Source: Echinicola strongylocentroti
GTDB lineage: Bacteria; Bacteroidota; Bacteroidia; Cytophagales; Cyclobacteriaceae
Length of the DNA: 64,000 bases
Assembly (NCBI RefSeq): GCF_003260975.1
Contig: NZ_CP030041.1
Span: forward strand, 6,188,145 to 6,252,144
Direction of reading: 5' to 3'
Below, in pieces: positions 1 through 9,174 of the stretch. Both the position numbers and the translations under genes were made by a program. How positions within the stretch are numbered: position 1 is the stretch's first letter; each line of letters begins with the position of its first letter. A model generated the notes under the pieces. The model worked only from the letters and a program-made list of their open reading frames with translations. It was not told where the DNA came from and did not search any database.

Positions 1-1872
1 ACAGAGAGGGCGACGATGCAGCGATATGACTACGGAAAAGGGGAGCGCGGCAGGATCATGATCGATCTGGCCATTCCTTCCGAGTACCGCTACCAGATAG
101 AATCCTGCGAGATTACCCGTGTTTCTCCTACACGGATAGAAGGCAAAAGCCATCAGCTGACGCCAAATGCATGGTCCAAGGGAGTGGGACAGGATTATAT
201 TGTCCATTTTGTCATTGAATTTGACCGTCCAATAGATCGGTTTTCCCATTGGAAAGACGGTGAGATCAGGCATAACAGTGACCTTGCAGCCGATAAGCCG
301 AAGAATGCAGGCGTCTTTGTGGAGTTTGATCTCGAGGATTCGCGTAGTGTAAAAATGAGAACGGGAATATCCTATGTGAGCATCGAGAATGCTGCTAAAA
401 ACCTTTCCACAGAAATCTCGACCCCTTTTGGCTGGGACTTTGATGCGGTGGTGGCCCATCAGCAAAACACTTGGGACAAGCTGCTTGGAAGACTCAAGGT
501 AAGCAGTAATGATGCAAGGGAAAAGGAGCGCTTTTATACCAATATGTACAGGGCTTTGGCCAGTAGGAATACCTTTTCTGATGTGGACGGACGATGGAGG
601 GATGCCGATGAAAATATCCAGCAGCTAGAGCGTTCAGATGACTTGGCCCTTGGTTGTGATGCTTTTTGGAATACCTTCTGGAACCTTAATCAGTTTTGGA
701 ACCTGGTGACGCCCGAGTGGAGTAACCGTTGGGTGCGGTCTCAGCTAGCCATGTACGACAATGCCGGATGGCTCGCAAAAGGCCCTGCCGGAATGGAATA
801 CATCCCCGTGATGGTGGCCGAGCATGAAATCCCCTTGATTGTGGGGGCTTACCAAATGGGAATCAGGGACTATGATGTGCAAAAAGCCTTGGAAGCTGTA
901 GTAAAGATGCAGACCACAGAAGCCACAGAAGTAGGAGGTGGGTTTGCAGGAAACAGGGATTTGATGCACTACCTCGAATATGGCTACGTGCCCCATGACC
1001 TGGGAAGGTTTTCCAATTCCTTGGAATACAGTTTCGACGACTGGACTGTGGGGCAGTTTGCCAAATCCCTAGGAGAGACCTCCATCTTTGAAGAATTTGA
1101 CCAAAGAGGAGCTTGGTGGAAACATGTTATTGATCCCGAATCAGGCTATGCAAGGATGAAAAATGCCAAAGGAGAATGGCTGGAAGATTTTGATCCATTT
1201 CGCTCCGGAGCCAACCACCACTATGTGGAAGGAAATGCCTGGCAGCTCACTTTTTTCGTTCCCCAAGATGTGCCTGGCCTTATGGAGGCTGTTGGAAAGG
1301 AAAAATTTCTCGAAAGACTGGAATGGGGCTTTTCGGAAAGCGACAAGTGGCGGTTTAATGGCCCCAATGACCAATACTGGGATTATCCTGTGGTGCAGGG
1401 AAACCAACAGTCCATGCACTTTGCCTTCCTGTTCAACTATGCAGGCAAGCCTTGGCTGACCCAAAAATGGAGCAGGGCTATCATGGATCGGTATTATGGC
1501 CATGGCGTTACCAATGCCTACCTAGGCGATGAGGATCAGGGCCAGATGAGTGCTTGGTTTATCATGGCCTCCTTAGGCTTGTTCCAGGTGGACGGAGGAA
1601 CAAGGGCAAACCCCATCTACGAAATAGGAAGCCCACAGTTCCAAGAGGTGGAAATTGATTTGGGTGAACAATTTGGAAGAGGGGAGACCTTTACCATCAA
1701 GGCCATCAATGCCAACAAGAAAAACATTTATGTACAAAAAGCTACCCTCAATGGTCAACCGCTCAACCAATTCTGGTTTGATGCTGCAGCACTTCTCAAG
1801 GGAGGGGAATTGATCTTAGAAATGGGAGATACACCGAACAAGGGTTGGGGAAATACAACATTGCCCTATTAA
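1..1872 (+). CDS. GH92 family exo-alpha-mannosidase, 5' end outside window
   Basis: The reading frame is open from the first base, so the N-terminus lies upstream; the first in-window ATG is at 16. GH92 enzymes are calcium-dependent inverting exo-alpha-mannosidases that trim N-glycan or fungal mannan. Two family blocks are visible: EGNAWQ at about 1228-1245, where the Glu is the usual acid candidate, and GDEDQGQMSAW at about 1525-1557, whose acidic residues hold the base/metal region. The stretch runs through the beta-sandwich into the (alpha/alpha)6 barrel and ends with the typical LEMGDTPN tail. Whether a signal peptide exists cannot be seen. It begins a co-directional run of sugar genes, and a second GH92 lies at 6663. 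Family assignment is firm; linkage specificity is not readable from sequence. Confidence 0.93.
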   Translation, partial: TERATMQRYDYGKGERGRIMIDLAIPSEYRYQIESCEITRVSPTRIEGKSHQLTPNAWSKGVGQDYIVHFVIEFDRPIDRFSHWKDGEIRHNSDLAADKPKNAGVFVEFDLEDSRSVKMRTGISYVSIENAAKNLSTEISTPFGWDFDAVVAHQQNTWDKLLGRLKVSSNDAREKERFYTNMYRALASRNTFSDVDGRWRDADENIQQLERSDDLALGCDAFWNTFWNLNQFWNLVTPEWSNRWVRSQLAMYDNAGWLAKGPAGMEYIPVMVAEHEIPLIVGAYQMGIRDYDVQKALEAVVKMQTTEATEVGGGFAGNRDLMHYLEYGYVPHDLGRFSNSLEYSFDDWTVGQFAKSLGETSIFEEFDQRGAWWKHVIDPESGYARMKNAKGEWLEDFDPFRSGANHHYVEGNAWQLTFFVPQDVPGLMEAVGKEKFLERLEWGFSESDKWRFNGPNDQYWDYPVVQGNQQSMHFAFLFNYAGKPWLTQKWSRAIMDRYYGHGVTNAYLGDEDQGQMSAWFIMASLGLFQVDGGTRANPIYEIGSPQFQEVEIDLGEQFGRGETFTIKAINANKKNIYVQKATLNGQPLNQFWFDAAALLKGGELILEMGDTPNKGWGNTTLPY

Positions 1873-1932
1873 CGACGGTAATGCCCCAACCTATTTATAA
1901 TCAAAGTTAAATAACAATAACCCAAAATTTCC

Positions 1933-3234
1933 ATGAAGAACTACTTGGCATTGACCCTACTTCTATTGCTTGCCCTAACTGTTCATGGGCAAATCAGCGA
2001 AGAAAATAATGACAAGCTTTCGAATAATATTGTAAGCAATGAAAAATTCGAGAAAGTAAAGAAAATGGCCTTAAAAGTAGTCTCCGAAGGCTTTAATGCA
2101 GGTGATGGATACAGGGAGGTCTGGATCAGGGATTACAATACTTTCATTAACATCGCCACCAAGGTGTACCCGAAGGAAACGCTAAGGGAAAACCTATTGG
2201 TTTTTTTCAGGATGCAGGCAGATGATGGGAATATCATCGATGGTTTTACGCCAGTGGCGTCCATTGGGGAAGACGACACCGATTTTAGTTATTCTGAGCT
2301 GGAGCCAAGGTATGCTGGTCACAAAAATACCGTGGAGACAGACCAAGAGACTTCTTTGGTGCAAACTGTCTACAAATACATCAAGGCCACCGGTGATTTT
2401 TCACTGCTTTCAGAAAAGGTAGGGGACAAAACGGTGGCCGAACGGCTGGAGTGGTCCATGGATTATCTGATGGAGCACCGCTTTGACAGGGAGCATGGCC
2501 TGCTCTGGGGCGCGACTACTGCCGACTGGGGAGATGTGCAGCCAGAACATGGATGGGGAGTGGATATTGATAAAAACACCCATCGGGCCATTGATATTTA
2601 TGATAATGCCATGATGGTCATTGCCTTGGCCAACCTAATGGAAATAATGCCTGAAAGCAGGGAAAAATGGGCAACCATCAAGCTGCAACTGGAAAAAAAT
2701 ATCCGAAAGCACCTCTGGGACGCAGAAGCGCAAAAGTTCATTCCCCATATCTATCTGGAGGGTTCACCTTTTCCAGAAGACTTCAAGGAGAATGAGATTT
2801 TTTATTTTGGCGGCACTGCTATCGCCATCGAAGCGGGATTGCTGACACATGAGGAAATCGAACATTCCCTGAATCAAATGGTTTCTCTGGTGAAACAAGC
2901 CGGTGCACCCTCTATCGGATTGACAGTCTATCCTCCATATCCGGCAGGCTATTTTGCCAATAAGATCATGAATCCGGAGTACAGCTACCAAAACGGAGGC
3001 GACTGGACTTGGTTTGGAGGAAGGATGGTCCTGGAATTGGTCAAAAATGGATTTGTCGAGGAAGCATACAGGGAAATACAGCCAATGGTCGATAGGGTAA
3101 TAGAAAACGATGGCTTTTACGAGTGGTATTCGGTCGATAACCAGCCACGAGGGTCAGGGACTTTTAGGGGAAGTGCCGGAGTGCTCTATGATGCCATAGT
3201 TGCCCTACAAGAATCCAATAATACAAAAAACTAG
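1933..3234 (+). CDS. secreted six-hairpin glycosidase (amylo-alpha-1,6-glucosidase / GH63-like fold)
   Basis: A 433-residue protein with a clear signal peptide (MKN, then a Leu-rich core, ending near VHG) and no lipobox, so probably periplasmic or exported. The rest is helical with conserved aromatic/acidic blocks expected of an (alpha/alpha)6 barrel: GYREVWIRDYNTF near residues 60-72, WGDVQPEHGWGVD near 200, and NGGDWTWFGGRM near 355. The WIRD block resembles amylo-alpha-1,6-glucosidase and GH63/GH125-type enzymes of the six-hairpin superfamily. It lies between a GH92 gene and a ROK kinase, which suggests it removes a further sugar from the same mannoside-containing glycan. GH125 exo-alpha-1,6-mannosidase is a plausible alternative because GH125 often travels with GH92, but the canonical GH125 motif is not clear. 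The exact family is unresolved. Confidence 0.7.
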   Translation: MKNYLALTLLLLLALTVHGQISEENNDKLSNNIVSNEKFEKVKKMALKVVSEGFNAGDGYREVWIRDYNTFINIATKVYPKETLRENLLVFFRMQADDGNIIDGFTPVASIGEDDTDFSYSELEPRYAGHKNTVETDQETSLVQTVYKYIKATGDFSLLSEKVGDKTVAERLEWSMDYLMEHRFDREHGLLWGATTADWGDVQPEHGWGVDIDKNTHRAIDIYDNAMMVIALANLMEIMPESREKWATIKLQLEKNIRKHLWDAEAQKFIPHIYLEGSPFPEDFKENEIFYFGGTAIAIEAGLLTHEEIEHSLNQMVSLVKQAGAPSIGLTVYPPYPAGYFANKIMNPEYSYQNGGDWTWFGGRMVLELVKNGFVEEAYREIQPMVDRVIENDGFYEWYSVDNQPRGSGTFRGSAGVLYDAIVALQESNNTKN

Positions 3235-3238
3235 CATA

Positions 3239-4186
3239 ATGGGAAGACCGACAATATTGGCAGATGGGGAGAAAATGCTGCAGGTTGGAGTAGATATCGG
3301 TGGAAGCCATATTACGGCTTGTCTTTTTGATGGCGAGCGTCAGGAGCTTCTGCTGGAGTCCATGACCACGCGGCATCCCGACCCAAATGGAACAGCCAAC
3401 GAGCTCATAGGAGTATGGGCTGAGGCGATTGAGCTGGCCATAAAACAATCCAATGCACCAGTAAGAGGGGTTGGGATTGCTGTTCCAGGGCCATTTGATT
3501 ATGCGGAGGGGATCAGCCTGGTCATCGGGGTAAATAAATTTGAATGTATTTATGGTGTCAATATCAAAGAGGAACTTTCTCAACGCCTGAAGTTAGAAAA
3601 ATCCCAAATTAGATTTGTCAATGATGCATCGGCATTTGGCATTGCAGTGACCAAGGTAGGTCTTGGCAAAGGTGCAAATCGCTGTGTGGCCTTGACCTTG
3701 GGGACAGGGCTTGGATCTTCGTTTTTAGTTGATGGCGTGCCGGTACTATCAGGTGATGAGGTGCCCGAAAATGGTTGGTTATATAATGGTGAATTTCAAG
3801 GGGAAATGGCGGATGACCATTTTTCAGCCCGTGGTTTGGTGGGGCTATATAAGTCCCTTGGAGGAAAGGAAGCGTCTACTGCTTTGGACGTTTTTACCCT
3901 TGCCAAATCTGATCCACTGGCCCAGAAAACCTTTGAATTGTTTGGAAGTAGATTGGGCAGTTTTCTTGATCCATATATCCAAAGATTTGGTGCCCAAATA
4001 CTTGTGTTGGGAGGAAATCTATCACGATCCTTCGCTTTGTTTGAGCTGGATTTGCTGAAAGAACTGTCCATAGACAGTGTAGTGGTTTCCCCAATGCTGG
4101 ATCACGCCCCATTGATCGGTGGAGCCATGCTTTTTGAGGAGGAATATTATGGAAATTTAGCACAGGTAATAAATAGGATGAAATGA
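3239..4186 (+). CDS. ROK family sugar kinase (putative manno/glucokinase)
   Basis: ROK proteins phosphorylate hexoses with ATP, or act as repressors when they carry a DNA-binding head; no helix-turn-helix is present here. Visible motifs are the phosphate-1 loop VGVDIGGSH, the sugar-binding VPGPFDYAEG, the catalytic-Asp block FVNDASAFG, and the phosphate-2 loop LTLGTGLGSS. The usual zinc cluster CxCGCxGCxE is missing; the equivalent region (around DDHFSARGLV) has no cysteines, so this is a zinc-free ROK subtype. The start is set at 3239, five bases after the preceding stop. A start at 3275 (MLQVGVDIGG), preceded by a GGGGAG stretch, is an alternative and would give a more standard N-terminus. 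The stop overlaps the next gene by ATGA, implying coupled translation with the transporter. Mannose or glucose kinase activity is inferred from context. Confidence 0.85.
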   Translation: MGRPTILADGEKMLQVGVDIGGSHITACLFDGERQELLLESMTTRHPDPNGTANELIGVWAEAIELAIKQSNAPVRGVGIAVPGPFDYAEGISLVIGVNKFECIYGVNIKEELSQRLKLEKSQIRFVNDASAFGIAVTKVGLGKGANRCVALTLGTGLGSSFLVDGVPVLSGDEVPENGWLYNGEFQGEMADDHFSARGLVGLYKSLGGKEASTALDVFTLAKSDPLAQKTFELFGSRLGSFLDPYIQRFGAQILVLGGNLSRSFALFELDLLKELSIDSVVVSPMLDHAPLIGGAMLFEEEYYGNLAQVINRMK

Positions 4187-5337
4187 AAGATATAAGCTCA
4201 CAAACACTGCCATATGGTAAAATTTTACCAGTGCTGCTGAGTTTTGTGGTAATGGGATTTGTGGATATTGTTGGGGTTTCGACAGGGTACGCCCAGAAGG
4301 AGTTTGACCTCAGCCCAGAAATGGCACAATTGATTCCTTCCATGGTTTTTGTCTGGTTTTTTGTGCTGTCGGTTCCCATTAGCATACTCCAGAATAAGGT
4401 AGGAAAAAGAAAGGTCCTGCTCGCCGGAATTGGTGCCACAGCATTGGGAATGGCCATACCATTTGTCAGCTTTAGTTATGGCATATTCCTTTGCTCATTT
4501 GTGTTACTGGGAATTGGCAATACCTTAATTCAGGTTTCTTCCAATCCTTTGCTGAGAGAGGTAGTTACGGCAGAGAAGTATCCCAGTATTCTGAGTGTGT
4601 CCCAGTTTATCAAGGCCATTAGTTCCTTGCTGGGGCCATTGCTAGTGGCTATGCTGGCATCCAGGACTGGTGATTGGAAGAATGTATTTTTGGTATATGG
4701 TGCGGTAGCGATCTGTACTGGAGCATGGCTGGCCAAAACCCCCATAAAAGAAACCCACGAGCAAGCTTCTGCGGGATTTAAGGATTGCTTTAGGTTATTG
4801 AAAGATCCCGTGATTGCCTTTATGGTGTTTGCCATATTTTTGACCGTTGGGATTGACGTGGGCATGAATACCAATATCCAAGGCGTTTTGGTTTCCAAGT
4901 TTGATCTTACGTTGGAGGATGCATCGTTAGGGATCAGCCTTTATTTCTTTTCCTTGTTGGTCAGCCGCTTGCTGGGGGCTGTGATCTTGGGAAAAATGAG
5001 CCATGTGAAGTTTCTCAAGTGGTCTGGATGGCTTACGGTGATTGCATTTGTATGTCTAATGGTGTCTCCTAGTCTTGAAACCACCTTGGCATCCATCATA
5101 CTAGTAGGATTGGCCTCGGCCAACCTGTTTCCGTTGATCTTTGCATTGACCATCAACAGGACCCCCAAAAGGAGCAATGAAATATCGGGACTGATGACGA
5201 TGGCGATAGTTGGTGGGGCGGTGGTTCCGTTTATCATGGGGCTTATCCAGAAATCAGCAGGAGTGGATTTTGTGTTTCTCGTCCCCGCTATTGCAGCGGT
5301 GGTGCTGTCGTTTTCTTACCTAAAGTTCGGAAAATGA
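4183..5337 (+). CDS. MFS sugar transporter, FucP/GluP-like
   Basis: A 384-residue integral membrane protein with about twelve hydrophobic segments in two halves joined by a cytoplasmic loop near residues 190-205. The opening (VLLSFVVMGFVDIVGVSTGYAQKEF) and QNKVGKRK after the second helix fit the FucP/glucose-galactose:H+ symporter branch of the major facilitator superfamily common in Bacteroidota. It is translationally coupled to the ROK kinase through an ATGA overlap, which supports uptake of a free hexose that the kinase then phosphorylates. The substrate, probably mannose or glucose, is inferred from the neighbouring GH92 genes. Confidence 0.88.
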   Translation: MKDISSQTLPYGKILPVLLSFVVMGFVDIVGVSTGYAQKEFDLSPEMAQLIPSMVFVWFFVLSVPISILQNKVGKRKVLLAGIGATALGMAIPFVSFSYGIFLCSFVLLGIGNTLIQVSSNPLLREVVTAEKYPSILSVSQFIKAISSLLGPLLVAMLASRTGDWKNVFLVYGAVAICTGAWLAKTPIKETHEQASAGFKDCFRLLKDPVIAFMVFAIFLTVGIDVGMNTNIQGVLVSKFDLTLEDASLGISLYFFSLLVSRLLGAVILGKMSHVKFLKWSGWLTVIAFVCLMVSPSLETTLASIILVGLASANLFPLIFALTINRTPKRSNEISGLMTMAIVGGAVVPFIMGLIQKSAGVDFVFLVPAIAAVVLSFSYLKFGK

Positions 5338-5445
5338 AACAGCAGGAAGCAGCGCCTGATGGAAGGAGGCTTTGATTGGGGGCACTAGTGGCCTTTCGGA
5401 TGGATGGCCAGAAAAAACAATAAATGGATTTAATGACAAATTGCT

Positions 5446-5453
5446 TAATTTTG
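5446..5453 (+). promoter_or_regulatory. possible Bacteroidota -7 element for the GntR gene
   Basis: TAATTTTG matches the Bacteroidota sigma-ABfr -7 consensus TAnnTTTG exactly and lies 61 bases before the regulator start. No convincing TTTG -33 element is seen at the right distance, so this is a weak call. It would give the regulator a promoter separate from the transporter operon. Confidence 0.33.
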
Positions 5454-5514
5454 CTTTTTGGTTGCTGTCGCAATGACGGCAGATAATTAAAAATTAAACA
5501 GTATCAAGAAGTCT

Positions 5515-6261
5515 ATGGAGGTAAGGGGATTTGAACTAGACCATAAGAGTGCCATTCCGTATCACGTGCAGTTGGAAAAGTATTTGAGGGCACTGATAAA
5601 GCTGAAGGAGTATGCCTCAGGGGAATCATTGCTGCCCAAGGAAGAGAGTATGGCCAAAAGGTTTGGCGTTTCTCGCAATACCGTAAGACAGGCCATAGAT
5701 AAACTGGTGCAGGATGGTTTGGTGGAAAGAAAAAGGGGAGTAGGATCCAAGGTGGTCGCCCAGAATATTTCCACACGACTAGACCAGTGGATTTCCTTTA
5801 CCAAAGAAATGCGGGACAAGGGCATAGATGTGGTGGAATATGCCGTAGAAATTGATTTTGTTAAGCCGGACAAGGATACTGCAAGGGCTTTGAATTTGGG
5901 GACAGATACAGAAGTTTGTTGTCTCAAGCGGGTGAGAGGTGCTGAAGATGCCAAATATTTGTTCAGTATTTCCTATTTCCACCCCCGGATAGGCCTGACA
6001 GGATCCGAGAATTTTTACCAGCCGCTTTATGAGATGTTGGAGAAGGAATGTCATATAGTGGTAACGGTGTCCAAAGAAAAGCTGAAAGCCATCGCCGCTC
6101 CTGCCGTTATCGCCCATGCATTGGATATCAAGAAAGGAGATCCCGTCCTGAAGCGGGAAAGGGTCGTGTTGGACAGGGGAGACAGGCCAGTGGAGTACAA
6201 CCTAGTGTATTATGCCACAGATTATTTTTCCTACGATATTGATATCAAAAGGGAACTGTAA
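5515..6261 (+). CDS. GntR/HutC family transcriptional regulator (wHTH + UTRA)
   Basis: A 248-residue one-component regulator. Residues about 12-80 form the GntR winged helix, including PKEESMAKRFGVSRNTVRQA and the wing RKRGVGSKV. Residues about 95-240 form a UTRA ligand domain, with features such as FYQPLYEMLEKE and KKGDPVLKRERVV. UTRA regulators bind small sugars or sugar phosphates and usually repress nearby catabolic genes until the effector appears. The setting, downstream of a kinase and transporter and upstream of a GH92 gene, supports local control of this sugar cluster. The likely inducer is a hexose phosphate made by the ROK kinase, which is inference. Confidence 0.92.
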   Translation: MEVRGFELDHKSAIPYHVQLEKYLRALIKLKEYASGESLLPKEESMAKRFGVSRNTVRQAIDKLVQDGLVERKRGVGSKVVAQNISTRLDQWISFTKEMRDKGIDVVEYAVEIDFVKPDKDTARALNLGTDTEVCCLKRVRGAEDAKYLFSISYFHPRIGLTGSENFYQPLYEMLEKECHIVVTVSKEKLKAIAAPAVIAHALDIKKGDPVLKRERVVLDRGDRPVEYNLVYYATDYFSYDIDIKREL

Positions 6262-6662
6262 GGATCTATTAACCTGAGTTCGATAATAGAAATGATCATC
6301 AATTTGGGAACAGTACCTATGTCACTGTTCGGGTACTTTATCCACCTTCTAATACCTAGCTAATTCTCCTAATGGAGCATCCCGTCTCCTTCGTCCACTC
6401 CATGAGCGTAGCCGAAGGGGCGGTTGAGGTGATTAATCCTTCTCCTTGCGTCATTCGAACGCAGTAACAGTTGAGTGAAACAACCTGTTTTTTAGAGGCG
6501 GGATTTGATTCGTCCTATTTGCTAGACATTCTTTTTATTGAGCTGTTTAATAATTGTAAACCATAATATTATGTTTAATTTTGTTTAAACATATGCACAT
6601 ACTAAATATTGTATATAGCAATTAGATAACCTGAGATTAAAGAACAATAAACCATTGTAAAA
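6262..6662 (+). other. intergenic region between regulator and GH92 gene
   Basis: About 400 bases with no convincing gene. The right part holds a good promoter (6554-6583) and a GTTTAAAC palindrome at 6583-6590 touching the -7 element, a possible regulator contact site. The stretch 6380-6500 is richer in GC and has short self-complementary pieces, but no recognisable RNA gene. Confidence 0.4.
6554..6583 (+). promoter_or_regulatory. Bacteroidota-type promoter for the lipoprotein GH92 gene
   Basis: TTG at 6554-6556 is followed after 19 bases by TAATTTTG at 6576-6583, matching the -33/-7 pattern TTTG-N19-21-TAnnTTTG. Transcription would begin near 6590, leaving an untranslated leader of about 70 bases before the ATG at 6663. 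The GTTTAAAC palindrome overlapping the end of the -7 box is suitably placed for an operator. Confidence 0.6.
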
Positions 6663-9032
6663 ATGAAAAGCATTACAAATTTTGGTGTTTTACTGTTGAC
6701 ATGCCTGCTGCTTGGTACGGCGTGTAATTCTTCGTCAGATTTACAGGAGAAGGAGCATTCGGAGGGAGTTTCCTTTCTTGAATTTGTAGATCCCAATATT
6801 GGGTCAGTACATAGTCGTTGGTTTTTTTATACTCCTGGAGCCATGCCGTTTGGGATGGCTAAATTAGGACCATCTACCAATGGAAGTTATGGGAACAAAA
6901 GTGGTTGGGAAGCGGTAGGATATGATGGCAGGCATGAGAGTATTGAAGGTTTTGCAAACCTGCATGAATTTCAGGTCGGAGGGTTTCTTTTTACTGCCAC
7001 TACTGGTAAGCTACATACCGTACCGGGAAGCCTGGAAAACCCCGATGAAGGTTACCGTTCCCGGTTTGACAAAGAAGATGAGGTGGCCACACCCGGCTAT
7101 TATAAGGTCAAGCTGAAGGACTATGACGTCACTGCTGAACTGACCGCGACCGAAAGAGTAGGGTTTCATAAATATACCTTCCCAAAAACCGACAGTGCTT
7201 ATATTGTTCTGGACATCGGCAATCAATTGGGAGAAAGTGGTAAAGTAAAGGATGCCGCTGTCACCTTTAATGATGACAATACCATCGAAGGATGGGTGAT
7301 TACCTATCCGGAATATGTAAAAAAATACCAGCCTGATGGAGAAGTGAAAATGTTTTTTTCTGCGGTTATTAACAAAACTCCTGAATCGGTAGGTGCTTTT
7401 AATGGTGACAACAGAAAAGAGAATCAACATCACACGACTGGAGTAGGAGCAGGGCTTTACATGGCCTTCGACACCCAAGAGGGTGAGTCCATTGAAATGA
7501 AAGCTGGGTTTTCCTACACCTCTCTGGAAAACGCAAAAAAGAACCTACTTGCAGAAGCAAAAGACCTTGATTTCGAAACCGCCAAAACACTGGCCCAAAA
7601 AAAGTGGAATGAAGAGCTTGGCAAAATCAAGATTTCCGATCCTTCAAAGGAGAATAAAACCAAGTTTTATACAGGCCTTTACCATGCGCTTTTGGGAAGG
7701 GGATTGGCAAGTGATGTAAATGGCCAGTTTCCTGAAAATGACGGCTCCATTGGGCAAATTCCGTTGGATGCAAATGGTGAGCCGGAATTTGATTTTTACA
7801 ATACGGACTCTGTTTGGGGGGCATTTTGGAACCTTACGCAATTGTGGACCCTAGTGTGGCCAGAATATTACAACGATTTTGTACAAAGCCATTTGGCCGT
7901 TTACAAAAACTCCGGATGGATGAGTGATGGGCTGGCCAACAGTAAATTTGTTTCCGGTGTCGGGACCAATTTTGTAGGGCTCGTCATAGCAGCGGCCTAT
8001 CAGGCCAATATCAGGGATTATGATGTGGAATTGGCTTTTAAAGCAGCTTATGAAAATGAAGTAAAATATGAAAATAGAAATGAGGGAGCGGGCAAAACGG
8101 ACTTGAAGCCCTTTGTAGAAAAAGGCTTTATTCCCTATCAACCAGGCTGGGATACTTCACCTGAAGGCTCGGCATTTTCTGTTTCACATGCTTTGGAATA
8201 TAGCTATAGCAGTTATGCTGTCGCCCAATTTGCCAAAGCCCTTGGTAAAGATGCCGAGTATAATGAACTGATGCAGTTATCCCACAACTGGGAAAAAGTA
8301 TATGATGAAGCAATAGACTTTGTAAGGCCAAGGGTGGCCTCTGGGGAGTTTATGAAGGATTTTGACCCTTTTGCTCCTTGGGTAGGATTTCAGGAGGGCA
8401 ATGCCTGGCAATACACTTTTTATGTCCCCCACACTCCTGAAGCACTGGTAGAAAAAATGGGAGACGAAAAATTTGTCAACAGACTGGATTCTATTTTTAC
8501 GGTTTCCGAAAAGACAGGCTTCGGGGGAGAGGATATCGATGCCTTTGCTGGATTAAGTTACCTATATAACCAAGGCAACCAGCCCAATTTGCATATTCCT
8601 TGGCTTTTTAACTATACAAGCCAGCCATGGCTTACCCAGAAATGGGTGAGACGTATCTGTGATGTATTTTATGGAGTGGAGGAAGTACATGGATATGGTT
8701 TAGGTCAGGATGAGGACCAGGGGCAGTTGGGAGCTTGGTATGTCATGGCTTCTATTGGCCTGTTTGATGTCAAAGGTTTGGTAGAAATGGGGCCTTCTTT
8801 TCAGTTTGGCAGTCCCTTATTTGATGAGGTGGAGATTACTACCACCAATGGTAAGTCCATTCGGATTACTACCAAAAACAACCGAGAGGACAACGTGTTT
8901 ATTCAATCCATTAAATTGAACGGCAAGTCTTACGATCAATCCCAAATAAGCCTTGATCAGTTAAGGGAAGGGGCTCACTTGGAAATGAACTTGGGAGATA
9001 CTCCCAATAAGAACTTATTTGAAGACTTGTAA
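6663..9032 (+). CDS. GH92 family alpha-mannosidase, lipoprotein
   Basis: A full-length GH92 enzyme of 789 residues. The N-terminus is a lipoprotein signal (LLLGTAC, Cys at about residue 21), so it is probably anchored to the outer membrane or periplasmic face. The family opening (VDPNIGS, then TPGAMPFGMAKLGP) precedes the beta-sandwich. In the barrel, EGNAWQ places the probable acid Glu near residue 578, and GQDEDQGQLGAW near 680-692 holds the acidic base/calcium region. The C-terminus has the usual MNLGDTPN block. It is a second, divergent GH92 in the cluster, likely acting on a different mannose linkage or glycan from the gene at position 1. It appears to have its own promoter upstream and may be controlled by the adjacent GntR protein. 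Confidence 0.95.
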   Translation: MKSITNFGVLLLTCLLLGTACNSSSDLQEKEHSEGVSFLEFVDPNIGSVHSRWFFYTPGAMPFGMAKLGPSTNGSYGNKSGWEAVGYDGRHESIEGFANLHEFQVGGFLFTATTGKLHTVPGSLENPDEGYRSRFDKEDEVATPGYYKVKLKDYDVTAELTATERVGFHKYTFPKTDSAYIVLDIGNQLGESGKVKDAAVTFNDDNTIEGWVITYPEYVKKYQPDGEVKMFFSAVINKTPESVGAFNGDNRKENQHHTTGVGAGLYMAFDTQEGESIEMKAGFSYTSLENAKKNLLAEAKDLDFETAKTLAQKKWNEELGKIKISDPSKENKTKFYTGLYHALLGRGLASDVNGQFPENDGSIGQIPLDANGEPEFDFYNTDSVWGAFWNLTQLWTLVWPEYYNDFVQSHLAVYKNSGWMSDGLANSKFVSGVGTNFVGLVIAAAYQANIRDYDVELAFKAAYENEVKYENRNEGAGKTDLKPFVEKGFIPYQPGWDTSPEGSAFSVSHALEYSYSSYAVAQFAKALGKDAEYNELMQLSHNWEKVYDEAIDFVRPRVASGEFMKDFDPFAPWVGFQEGNAWQYTFYVPHTPEALVEKMGDEKFVNRLDSIFTVSEKTGFGGEDIDAFAGLSYLYNQGNQPNLHIPWLFNYTSQPWLTQKWVRRICDVFYGVEEVHGYGLGQDEDQGQLGAWYVMASIGLFDVKGLVEMGPSFQFGSPLFDEVEITTTNGKSIRITTKNNREDNVFIQSIKLNGKSYDQSQISLDQLREGAHLEMNLGDTPNKNLFEDL

Positions 9033-9174
9033 CGGTTGATCATGGGAAAGTGATTAAAACGTTGGTGTCAAATGAATGGGAAATCATCATCCAGGTGAAT
9101 GGATTGGATATAAGATGAGGCAATGATTGCTGCACGAAGTTATTTTGGCACTAAATCTTTACCGTCAGAAAATG

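Noticed and set aside
5338..5445. Terminator or small gene between transporter and regulator
   Set aside because: Some GGCC/GGCC complementarity exists near 5390-5412, but the stem is short, lacks a T-tract and no credible start codon is associated.
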